DNA from: an uncultured Bacteroidia bacterium
Lineage (GTDB): Bacteria; Bacteroidota; Bacteroidia; Bacteroidales; UBA932
Length of the DNA: 64,000 nt
Assembly (NCBI GenBank): GCA_902789445.1
Contig: CADAOB010000004.1
Span: forward strand, 37,368-101,367
Direction of reading: 5' to 3'
Of the stretch, positions 20,686 through 26,969 are shown one piece after another (within the stretch, counting starts at the first letter, position 1; the number at the start of each line of letters is the position of its first letter). Made by a program: the position numbers and the translations under genes. The notes beneath the pieces are model-generated. The model saw only the letters and a program-made list of their open reading frames with translations. It had not been told where the DNA came from and made no database searches.

Positions 20686-20716
20686 TTTGACGATTATTCA
20701 GAATGTGCTACATTTG
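20686..20716 (+). promoter_or_regulatory. promoter of the DUF5131 gene
   Basis: TTTG at 20686-20689, 19 bases, then TACATTTG at 20709-20716, an exact consensus match. The ATG is at 20763. The rest of the 247-base gap holds a short open frame (20554-20766) with no protein-like features. Confidence 0.82.
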
Positions 20717-20762
20717 TAGGTTATCAGCTTGGAAGTAAAGAAATCAGCCAAGAAGCTTTAGC

Positions 20763-21692
20763 ATGATCGACCTCAAGTCCTGGAACCCGTGGCACGGATG
20801 CAGAAAGTACAGCGAAGGCTGTGCCAACTGCTATATGTTCGTGCTGGACAAAGCCCACAAGGTTCCGGGACAGTCCACGGAGATATTCCGCACCAAGAAT
20901 TTCGCCAAGCCGATGGAACGGGACCGGAAAGGAAATTTCAAGGTCCCGCCGGGTTACTGGGTACGGGTGAACATGACCTCCGACACGTTTCTGGAGGAGG
21001 CCGACCCCTGGCGCGATGCGATGTGGCGCATCATCCGCTACCGCTCGGACGTGAAGTTCTATATCCTCACCAAACGGGCGCTCCGGATGGCGGACCATCT
21101 CCCCGCCGACTGGGGTGAAGGCTATGAAAACGTGCAACTTAATGTCACCTGTGAGAACCAGCGCGCCTTCGACGAGCGCTGGCCCATACTCCGGGACATT
21201 CCCGCCAGGCACAAGGGCATGAACCTTTCTCCGCTTATCGGTCCCATTGACATTGAACCGGCCCTTGCCTCAGGGCAGATCGAACATATCGACCTGGGCG
21301 GCGAAGCCTATGGCGGCCAGAGGCCCTGCCGCTACGAATGGGTCAGGCAGATCAGTGATGCCTGTGCCCGGCACCGGGTGAACTTCGCCTTTGATTCGAC
21401 CGGAGAGGTTTTCATCAAAGACGGACGCAGCTATCGGATCCCCGACCAGAAGACGCAGCTCCACCAGGCGTTCCGCTCCGGATTGAGTCATTATTTCGGC
21501 CCTGTCCGGTTCAAGCTGTACGCCCCTGAATACGGAACACTGCTTTCTGAGGATGAACTGTATCATCCCAGGTACAACCGTCACCGTTGCGCGGAATGCA
21601 CCATGGCCTTCGCCTGCGCCGGCTGTGGACGATGCGGACGCTGCAAAGAAGTCGAGCTGGTGGACCTGCATGAAATCTGGACCCCGGAATGA
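20763..21692 (+). CDS. DUF5131 (phage Gp37/Gp68-like) cysteine-rich protein
   Basis: A 309-aa protein of the DUF5131/Gp37-Gp68 family. It opens with the family signature WNPWHGCRKYSEGCANCY, whose three cysteines resemble a radical-SAM-type cluster motif. It continues with VNMTSDTFLEEADPWRDAMW and FYILTKRALRMADHLP, and contains the LNVTCENQRAFDERWP segment. The C terminus adds a dense cysteine cluster (CAECTMAFACAGCGRCGRC), suggesting a second metal or Fe-S site. The family is widespread in bacteria and phages, and no reaction is established. It has its own promoter and no operon partner within 60 bases. Confidence 0.82.
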   Translation: MIDLKSWNPWHGCRKYSEGCANCYMFVLDKAHKVPGQSTEIFRTKNFAKPMERDRKGNFKVPPGYWVRVNMTSDTFLEEADPWRDAMWRIIRYRSDVKFYILTKRALRMADHLPADWGEGYENVQLNVTCENQRAFDERWPILRDIPARHKGMNLSPLIGPIDIEPALASGQIEHIDLGGEAYGGQRPCRYEWVRQISDACARHRVNFAFDSTGEVFIKDGRSYRIPDQKTQLHQAFRSGLSHYFGPVRFKLYAPEYGTLLSEDELYHPRYNRHRCAECTMAFACAGCGRCGRCKEVELVDLHEIWTPE

Positions 21693-21753
21693 GGGATGCC
21701 CCGCTGAAACAACCCACGCACAAGTTCAACCGAAATCAACCTGAAAACAAAAT

Positions 21754-22371
21754 ATGAAAGTACTGCTTATCAACGGAAGTCCACGCCAGAAAGGCAATAC
21801 CGCAATCGCACTTGCCGAAATTGCAAAAACGCTTGCGGAGGATGGTATCGACAGTGAAACCGTATGGATCGGCAACAAGCCGATAAGAGGCTGTACGGCT
21901 TGTAACCAGTGCGGCAACAAACCGGGTGCCTGCGTATTCAATGACGATTGCTGCAACGGGATAAGTGCAAAATACGCATCTGCCGATGCCCTGATCATAG
22001 GCACTCCTGTCTATTACGGGCAGCCCAATGGCGCACTCTTATCCATCATTCAGCGTTCCTTCTATTCCAACGGCGCCAACATTGCCGGAAAGCCGGCAGC
22101 TGCTGTTGCCGTATGCCGAAGAGGGGGTGCCTCGGCAGCCTTTGAGACGCTCAACCTCCCGTTCCAGATGATGAATATGCCCGTGATCGGCTCACAATAT
22201 TGGAACATTGTCTATAGACGAGAACCCGGCCAGGCGGCGCTTGACCAGGAAGGCCTTCAAACCATGCGGGCATTAGCCCACAATATGGCCTGGCTGCTGA
22301 AAGCAACCGGCGGGAAGCCTGCGCCCGGCCGCGGCGACGAGCCATGGGCCCCCATGCACTTCATCCGGTAG
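21754..22371 (+). CDS. flavodoxin-fold NAD(P)H-dependent reductase
   Basis: A 205-aa FMN reductase-like protein. MKVLLINGSPRQKGNTAIAL is the FMN phosphate-binding loop, and IIGTPVYYGQPNG lies over the flavin. GCTACNQCGNKPGACVFNDDCC resembles the cysteine motif of iron-sulfur flavoproteins. It is cytosolic with an unknown electron acceptor. It follows the DUF5131 gene by 61 bases and may share its transcript. It is the last ordinary gene before the tRNA-Phe island. Confidence 0.85.
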   Translation: MKVLLINGSPRQKGNTAIALAEIAKTLAEDGIDSETVWIGNKPIRGCTACNQCGNKPGACVFNDDCCNGISAKYASADALIIGTPVYYGQPNGALLSIIQRSFYSNGANIAGKPAAAVAVCRRGGASAAFETLNLPFQMMNMPVIGSQYWNIVYRREPGQAALDQEGLQTMRALAHNMAWLLKATGGKPAPGRGDEPWAPMHFIR

Positions 22372-22720
22372 TCATACAAGGAGCAGGACCATCAGATTCC
22401 CTGTCTCCCGCTATCCGGGAGGAAATTCGTTCACGGAAGAAAAGCCATTGATTATCTGAAATAGATTATCCGATTTGGATTATCCAAATTTGGATGTTTA
22501 TGCCCGTCAACCAAGGATTGATGTTTACTTTTGCCAATAAGGTCAACGATTGGAATTATTTCGTCCGTCCCGTGCTGGCGTTCTAATGGCAGTGAGATGA
22601 ATAAGCGGAAGTGCTTACAGGATCTGTCTTCATGGCCTAGGATATAATCTGACTCTTTTATGTCAGGGCCGATACAAATAGGCTGACTACCTACCTGGTC
22701 CTTTGCGCCGCTCTGCCTAC
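22372..22720. other. gene-free stretch
   Basis: Nothing convincing. A 101-codon minus-strand frame (22452-22757) covers it but has no ribosome-binding site, family motif or sensible composition and runs into a palindrome. Confidence 0.5.
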
Positions 22721-22832
22721 CGCGACACAGATGGATGTGCCGTTTCATCTGTGTCACAAAGGGTTTTATTGCTTAAACGGCGGTCTTCGCGCCGCGACAC
22801 AGACGAAAGAGACGACTGGTCTGTGTCGTGGC
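22721..22832. repeat. tandem long hairpins sharing a CGCGACACAGA head
   Basis: Two consecutive hairpins. The first has perfect 10-base arms, GACACAGATG at 22724-22733 and CATCTGTGTC at 22746-22755. The second has 14-base arms with one wobble, 22791-22804 and 22819-22832. Both begin with the same 11 bases, 72 bases apart. Purpose unknown. Confidence 0.65.
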
Positions 22833-22853
22833 AGAGAAAGAATTTGCTGAAAT

Positions 22854-22879
22854 CTTTCTGTTCCGGATGGGACAGAAAG
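22854..22879. repeat. hairpin downstream of the old tRNA terminator
   Basis: CTTTCTGT at 22854-22861 pairs with ACAGAAAG at 22872-22879, and the stem extends to 11 pairs with one G-T wobble around a GGAT loop. It could be a second terminator on the minus strand. Confidence 0.5.
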
Positions 22880-22896
22880 AGCGAAAGAATAAAGAG

Positions 22897-22935
22897 GTAC
22901 AGAAAAAAGAAACCCGCTCAGACTGAGCGGGTTTC
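22897..22935 (-). terminator. stranded tRNA-Phe terminator
   Basis: Perfect 12-base arms (22909-22920 and 22924-22935; GAAACCCGCTCA/TGAGCGGGTTTC) with a 3-base loop. On the minus strand a TCTTTTTTCTG tract follows. This is the classic intrinsic terminator found after tRNA genes, and the 3' end of a tRNA lies immediately upstream of it at 22937-22950. The tRNA itself now starts almost 4 kb away. Confidence 0.88.
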
Positions 22936-22936
22936 A

Positions 22937-22950
22937 GTGGTGCTGGGAAG
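22937..22950 (-). repeat. island end: 14-base copy of the tRNA-Phe 3' end
   Basis: GTGGTGCTGGGAAG here is identical to 26812-26825 inside tRNA-Phe, covering the acceptor 3' strand, the discriminator and part of the T arm. The direct-repeat pair brackets the lower-GC block and is read as the attachment core of an integrated island. Confidence 0.8.
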
Positions 22951-23058
22951 TCCTTTTTTAGGGTTTAACAGAGTTTAATGGAGTACTGTAATTGTTTGAT
23001 ACAGAGCGCAAATAGTCAATTAGAGTTATCTTCGGTATATTAAAATATCAAGGCAATT

Positions 23059-23457
23059 ATGCGTAAAATTGATGTTTTGCACGGCTTCATCGCCACAGAC
23101 CTGGGCGAAACCGAAAGCGACGAAGACCTTCACATCACCATCAGCGGCCATCAGGAGAACGGCGGGCCGATGTACCAGAACATTACGGTCATCTACTTCG
23201 ACACCAAGGAGAAGGCCGATAGGTTCCGCTACTCTCCAGAAGGAATCGGCTTCGATGACCCGTTTGGCGATGGTCAGGACTCCTTTGACCTCACAGCCCT
23301 TGCCGGAGACCCGCACCTTCCTGGATTGATTGCCACCATCCTGAAGAACTACTTCGGATTCCAGGATAACTCAAAGCTCTACGCCCACACCTACTGCGAA
23401 GTCGATTACTTCCGGAAGGATCCTGCCGATGCCCGGCCACAGCAGGTGAAATCCTGA
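23059..23457 (+). CDS. unknown small acidic cytoplasmic protein
   Basis: I do not recognise this 132-aa protein. It has no signal peptide or membrane helix and is acidic. It reads as mixed alpha/beta: HGFIATDLGETESDEDLHIT, then a beta-rich middle with NITVIYFDTKEKADRF, and a C-terminal helix LIATILKNYFGF. ATG start at 23059. It is followed by a hairpin terminator at 23473-23503. It is the first gene inside the tRNA-Phe island and the only one there with GC close to the host. Clean codon structure argues it is a real gene. Confidence 0.6.
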   Translation: MRKIDVLHGFIATDLGETESDEDLHITISGHQENGGPMYQNITVIYFDTKEKADRFRYSPEGIGFDDPFGDGQDSFDLTALAGDPHLPGLIATILKNYFGFQDNSKLYAHTYCEVDYFRKDPADARPQQVKS

Positions 23458-23472
23458 CAGGCAAAAAGAGAA

Positions 23473-23503
23473 AGCATCGACTTCCGGTTAGGAGGCCGAT
23501 GCT
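23473..23503. terminator. bidirectional hairpin terminator between convergent island genes
   Basis: AGCATCGACTTCC pairs with GGAGGCCGATGCT (13 positions, one mismatch, one wobble) around a GGTTA loop. CTTTCTT follows on the plus strand and CTTTTTGC on the minus strand, so it could serve both convergent genes. Confidence 0.7.
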
Positions 23504-23524
23504 CTTTCTTATGATAAATGCCGA

Positions 23525-23848
23525 TTAGTCGCCGTGAACGTAATCACTGAATTCAAAGAACTCAGAGCATAATTCCTCACAATCGACGCCCCATTTCTTT
23601 GCAGTCTTCTCAGCGAATTCGTCCATTTCTTCATCGGAGGGGTTATCATTGTATATCATGGCAGCGCATAATTCTAAGATGCCCTTAGCCATAGATTCTG
23701 AGATAGATGGCTTAACAAAACGCTGATAGCGGACTACTTTTTCTGCATATTGGTCAAATACGACCTTTCTTTTCATCTGGTCGAGTTTATCACTCATGTC
23801 GACGGAAAACATTACTCCGCCATTATCGAGTTTTGTGTATCCTGACAT
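23525..23848 (-). CDS. unknown small acidic protein, second gene of an island operon
   Basis: A 107-aa unknown. MSGYTKLDNGGVMFSVDMSDKL gives way to basic helices (QMKRKVVFDQYAEKVVRYQRF) and an acidic C-terminal helical region rich in Glu and Asp (DEEMDEFAEKTAKKWGV) ending FEFSDYVHGD. No signal peptide. It begins two bases after the stop of the exported unknown upstream, so the two are co-transcribed from the promoter at 24387-24418. Low GC compared with the chromosome. An effector/partner relation with the upstream secreted protein is possible but not shown. Confidence 0.6.
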   Translation of the reverse strand: MSGYTKLDNGGVMFSVDMSDKLDQMKRKVVFDQYAEKVVRYQRFVKPSISESMAKGILELCAAMIYNDNPSDEEMDEFAEKTAKKWGVDCEELCSEFFEFSDYVHGD

Positions 23849-23850
23849 AA

Positions 23851-24366
23851 TTAAAGATTGTTTATGTGCTCCGAAAATGCTTTCTTAATATTAGCTGTGT
23901 CGTAATAATTCACAACAACATGTCCTTCGTCATAGTCACCTATATCTATGGTCTGAACTGTAATAAACCCATTAGATAAGACCCACTCATACATGTCATA
24001 TGCCTTTTTCTTATTAGTGGCATTTGTCTGTTGATGATAGTGATGTGTGGGCTTCCCGTATTTTGCCACCATCAATTCAACAATTATCCTCGCATGGTTA
24101 ATTGAGCCATAGCCCTTACTGGGAGTGCTAATTTCGATATTATGGATAACATCAGAATTGGTGGCTCCTTTGCCATATGGGTTAATAAAATAGTGACATC
24201 CTTCAATTCCTGCATAATTATCGAGTTTGTCGCCGATTTTCTCCTTGAAACTATCACGGCTTTCGCTAAAGGAAACCCCATACAGTTTCATATTTGTCGG
24301 TTTTTGTTGAGCAAAAGAAACGATACTAATCAGAATCAAGGCAAATAATAAGGAATACTTTTTCAT
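23851..24366 (-). CDS. unknown exported protein
   Basis: A 171-aa protein with a clear signal peptide (MKKYSLLFALILISIVSFAQQ), so it is periplasmic or surface-exposed. The mature part starts KPTNMKLYGVSFSESRDSFKEKIGDKL and contains several tyrosine/histidine-rich beta segments (CHYFINPYGKGA, KPTHHYHQQTN, VVVNYYDTANIKKAF). I do not recognise the family. The start is fixed by the signal peptide and by a consensus promoter 20 bases upstream; the frame remains open far beyond but without sense. It is AT-richer than the core genes, consistent with the island. Confidence 0.7.
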   Translation of the reverse strand: MKKYSLLFALILISIVSFAQQKPTNMKLYGVSFSESRDSFKEKIGDKLDNYAGIEGCHYFINPYGKGATNSDVIHNIEISTPSKGYGSINHARIIVELMVAKYGKPTHHYHQQTNATNKKKAYDMYEWVLSNGFITVQTIDIGDYDEGHVVVNYYDTANIKKAFSEHINNL

Positions 24367-24386
24367 CGTGGTTATTGTTTTGCTTA

Positions 24387-24418
24387 CAAAAATAGTGATT
24401 TTCCCACTTATCAACAAA
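24387..24418 (-). promoter_or_regulatory. promoter of the island's two-gene operon
   Basis: Minus-strand TTTG at 24418-24415, 20 bases, then TATTTTTG at 24394-24387, an exact consensus match. It shows that host-type transcription serves the island. Confidence 0.82.
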
Positions 24419-25261
24419 ATCGGACATAGCATTTTTGTTGTTATATGGACCGATGAGATAAGGTTTTCCAGCGGTAGAGCTGCCCAGTCCGATATAGGTA
24501 GTGAACATCCAAAATGGCTTTTCTCTCTCCTGTCCACTCCGTTCACCTCGTACACTTTGACCTTGCCCTGTGGACGTGGAAAGTAGATGCGGCAGCGGTT
24601 TGGCACAAGCATCATATATCTTTGGAGCCATGAACCCACATGACTCCATATTTTTTGCTCCGCCGATAACTGAGGTGCCGGATTACGTCTGGTCCCGCCA
24701 GTACGATAAGCCTTGTTTTGTGCCTGGCAGGCCGATAAAGAACCCCCAAAGACACCAGCCGAAGGATTTTACATCCCGATGCCGAATCGGCCCTGCATGC
24801 CGCAAAGAAAGCCTGCCGCCGGTGCCCGGGTCGATGGTATGGCCGCTCTTCCTCCAAAGCCGATGCTGCCGAATTCCTGGTCTACGAGGGCATCATGGTC
24901 GTGGAGCACCATGTCGTAGGACGATAGAGCCGAAGGAAGGGTTTGGGCCGATAGTTCCCAGCACCGGCGGCAGTGCAGCTCAGGCCGATATAGAAAGCGG
25001 TCATCCGCATCCGGCAGTCCAGCAGAGCTGGCCAGCCCAATGCGGCCAGGACGGCACATATAAAGGAAAAAAGGTATGGGAGACTGTGGCCGGACAAGTC
25101 GTCCACAGACTCCCATCTGGTTTATCCCCCAACCCCCAGGGGAGATAATCGCCCGGGAGGCGGATTACCGGCGCGACCGTCAGTGCGGTGCGAAGGTCCT
25201 TCCTTCGAATCCCCCGTGCGAGGCGGGACATGTCAACTTTATCATTTTCGTTTAAACAAAG
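24419..25261. other. decayed stretch without an intact gene
   Basis: Several overlapping frames of 60-190 codons on both strands are open, but none has a good start, family motif or continuous protein-like sequence. The minus strand shows a hydrophobic run (LFSFICAVLAALGWPALL near 25060) broken by frame changes. The plus strand has a short sensible stretch ending EFLVYEGIMVVEHHVVGR near 24925. I read it as the remains of one or two inactivated genes. Confidence 0.45.
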
Positions 25262-25265
25262 CTCC

Positions 25266-25343
25266 CAAAATCTGCGCTGAACAGGTAAAACCGTTAAATA
25301 AATTTTGCGCTGAGTCGGAATTATTGGGAGATAAATTTTGCGC
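25266..25343 (+). promoter_or_regulatory. three operator-like repeats at exact 33-base spacing
   Basis: ATAAATTTTGCGC occurs at 25298-25310 and again at 25331-25343. A third, diverged copy (AAATCTGCGCTGA) lies at 25268-25280. Their GCGC cores start at 25274, 25307 and 25340, which is 33 bases apart each time, about three helical turns. The last copy contains the TTTG box of the ATPase promoter. Binding by the gene's own product or a regulator is an inference. Confidence 0.65.
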
Positions 25344-25367
25344 AAGCGGAAAAACATGCTATATTTG
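25337..25367 (+). promoter_or_regulatory. promoter of the island ATPase
   Basis: TTTG at 25337-25340, 19 bases, then TATATTTG at 25360-25367. The predicted start lies about 16 bases before the ATG at 25391 and rules out an in-frame GTG at 25367. Confidence 0.85.
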
Positions 25368-25390
25368 TGGCAGTTAAATCGACTGTGATT

Positions 25391-26728
25391 ATGGAAGAAA
25401 GGGTCTTTAAAAGAAAGTTTTATGAGAAGATGCTCGCCTGGAAGCGGGACAAGGACGGAAAAACAGCCTTGCTTATCAAAGGAGCCCGCCGTGTCGGCAA
25501 GTCAACCATTGCAGAGGAATTCGCCAAAAACGAATATGAATCCTATATTTTAGTTGACTTTACCAAGGTCGGTCCGGAGATTCCCGCCCTTTTCGACGAT
25601 GTCTCCGACCTTGACCGTATCTTCATGGCCCTCCAATTCTACTTCAATGTAACGCTTGTTCCACGCAAATCTGTGATTATCCTGGACGAGATTCAGGAGT
25701 GTCCCAAAGCTCGTCAGGCCATCAAAGAACTGGTAGGAGACCACAGATACGATTATATTGAAACCGGCTCCCTGATCAGTATCAAGAAAAAAACGCAGAA
25801 TATCCGAATCCCAAGTGAGGAAACTCGCTTGACGATGTATCCGATGGACTATGAAGAATTCCGCTGGGCACTGGGAGACCAGACAAGTGTTCCTCTTCTA
25901 CAGCAGGCATTTGCGGCCAAGCAGCCGCTCGGTGATGCTGCTCACCGCAAAATCATGCGTGATCTTCGCCTGTATATGCTTGTAGGTGGAATGCCACAGG
26001 CTGTGAATACATATCTTGATACTAATAATCTTTCGCTTGTCGATGGGACGAAACGCGAAATCCTCGAACTATACAATGATGATTTCTACAAAATAGACCC
26101 TACGGGTAAAGCTGCAAGTCTGTTCAAAGCAATACCAGCCCAACTCTATGGGAACGCCCACCGGTATCAGACGACTCCGGTCATCGGGAAAGTCGAGGAC
26201 GATGCCCTGCTTGCCTTGCTGCACGAAATGGAGGAAAGCAAAACGGTAAACATCGCTCACCATGTAGATGACCCCAATGTAGGGCTTCCAATGACAGATA
26301 ACCTCAGCAGTTTCAAGATGTATGTTGGAGACACCGGGCTCTTTGTAACGCTGGCCTTTGCCGACAAAGAGGCGACGGAGAATATCATCTACCAAAAACT
26401 TCTCACCGACAGACTCTCCGCCAACCTGGGTTACGTGTATGAAAACATCATCGCACAGATGCTCACGGCATCAGGCAACAAACTATTCTTCCACACCTTC
26501 CCGGACGATAATAAGCATATCTGCGAAATTGATTTCCTGCTCTCACGCTCCCAGAAGATTTGTCCAATTGAAGTAAAGTCTTCTGGGTATAAAGCACACA
26601 AATCACTGGATCTTTTCTGCGAAAAGTATTCAGACAGAATCCGGGAACGTTACCTTCTTTACACAAAAGACCTCCGAAAAGAGCAGCAAATTATCATGCT
26701 TCCCGTGTATATGACACCAATGTTGTAG
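25391..26728 (+). CDS. AAA-family ATPase with DUF4143 and nuclease-like C terminus
   Basis: A 445-aa protein of the AAA_14/DUF4143 type common in mobile regions of gut Bacteroidota. An AAA domain with Walker A GARRVGKST (31-39) and Walker B SVIILDEIQECPK (about 93-105) is followed by a sensor-like YIETGSLISI. A helical middle contains LYMLVGGMPQAVNTYL. The C-terminal DUF4143 part has the acid...ExK pattern EIDFLL...ICPIEVKSS typical of PD-(D/E)xK nuclease folds. Biological role is unknown; defence or element maintenance is often suggested. Promoter overlaps the 33-base repeats. It is the main cargo of the tRNA-Phe island. Confidence 0.85.
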   Translation: MEERVFKRKFYEKMLAWKRDKDGKTALLIKGARRVGKSTIAEEFAKNEYESYILVDFTKVGPEIPALFDDVSDLDRIFMALQFYFNVTLVPRKSVIILDEIQECPKARQAIKELVGDHRYDYIETGSLISIKKKTQNIRIPSEETRLTMYPMDYEEFRWALGDQTSVPLLQQAFAAKQPLGDAAHRKIMRDLRLYMLVGGMPQAVNTYLDTNNLSLVDGTKREILELYNDDFYKIDPTGKAASLFKAIPAQLYGNAHRYQTTPVIGKVEDDALLALLHEMEESKTVNIAHHVDDPNVGLPMTDNLSSFKMYVGDTGLFVTLAFADKEATENIIYQKLLTDRLSANLGYVYENIIAQMLTASGNKLFFHTFPDDNKHICEIDFLLSRSQKICPIEVKSSGYKAHKSLDLFCEKYSDRIRERYLLYTKDLRKEQQIIMLPVYMTPML

Positions 26729-26738
26729 CCCACAAAAA

Positions 26739-26778
26739 ACGCACAACTTCTTGCCCATTATGCGTAAAAGTTGTGCGT
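26739..26778. repeat. inverted repeat with internal direct repeats at the island edge
   Basis: Perfect 11-base arms ACGCACAACTT (26739-26749) and AAGTTGTGCGT (26768-26778). Inside and after it TGCGTAAA occurs twice (26761 and 26774). It lies between the ATPase stop and tRNA-Phe, so it is either the ATPase terminator or a set of recombinase arm sites. Confidence 0.55.
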
Positions 26779-26809
26779 AAATTTGTAACTAACTGATTAT
26801 CAGCGTAGT

Positions 26810-26885
26810 TGGTGGTGCTGGGAAGAATCGAACTGCCGACACATGGATTTTCAGTCCATTGCTCTACCATCTGAGCTACAGCACC
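26810..26885 (-). tRNA. tRNA-Phe (GAA)
   Basis: A 76-base cloverleaf including an encoded CCA. Acceptor GGTGCTG pairs with CAGCACC, the D arm is GCTC...GAGC, and the anticodon stem ATGGA/TCCAT carries CTGAAAA (anticodon GAA). The T loop is TTCGATT. The T stem GGCAG/CTTCC has one C-T mismatch. That mismatch lies in the 14-base segment shared with the far end of the island, so the 3' end may have been rewritten by integration. The usual terminator is no longer adjacent; it lies at 22897-22935. Confidence 0.93.
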
Positions 26886-26897
26886 GGATTGGGACTG

Positions 26898-26927
26898 CAA
26901 AGGTAAGGTTTTTTTTCTTTCTGCAAA
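26898..26927 (-). promoter_or_regulatory. tRNA-Phe promoter
   Basis: Minus-strand TTTG at 26927-26924, 18 bases, then TACCTTTG at 26905-26898. The start is predicted a few bases upstream of the mature tRNA. Confidence 0.8.
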
Positions 26928-26969
26928 AAAATAATGTTATTTTCGCAGTAGAAATTTGATTCTGACGCA

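Larger units (their letters stand above)
22951..26811. mobile_element. small genomic island in tRNA-Phe, no integrase of its own
   Basis: A 3.9-kb block separates tRNA-Phe from its terminator and is bounded by 14-base direct repeats of the tRNA 3' end. It is visibly lower in GC than the flanks. It carries a 132-aa unknown, a two-gene operon of unknowns, a decayed stretch and a DUF4143-type ATPase. No recombinase remains inside, so the element is either decayed or was moved by an enzyme encoded elsewhere. Confidence 0.75.

Noticed and set aside
22452-22757. A 101-codon minus-strand gene
   Set aside because: No ribosome-binding site or recognisable motif, odd composition, and it spans a strong palindrome.
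24570-25148. A 192-codon plus-strand gene in the island
   Set aside because: Proline, arginine and cysteine-heavy sequence without domain features. Overlapping frames on both strands look equally poor, so a decayed region is a better reading.
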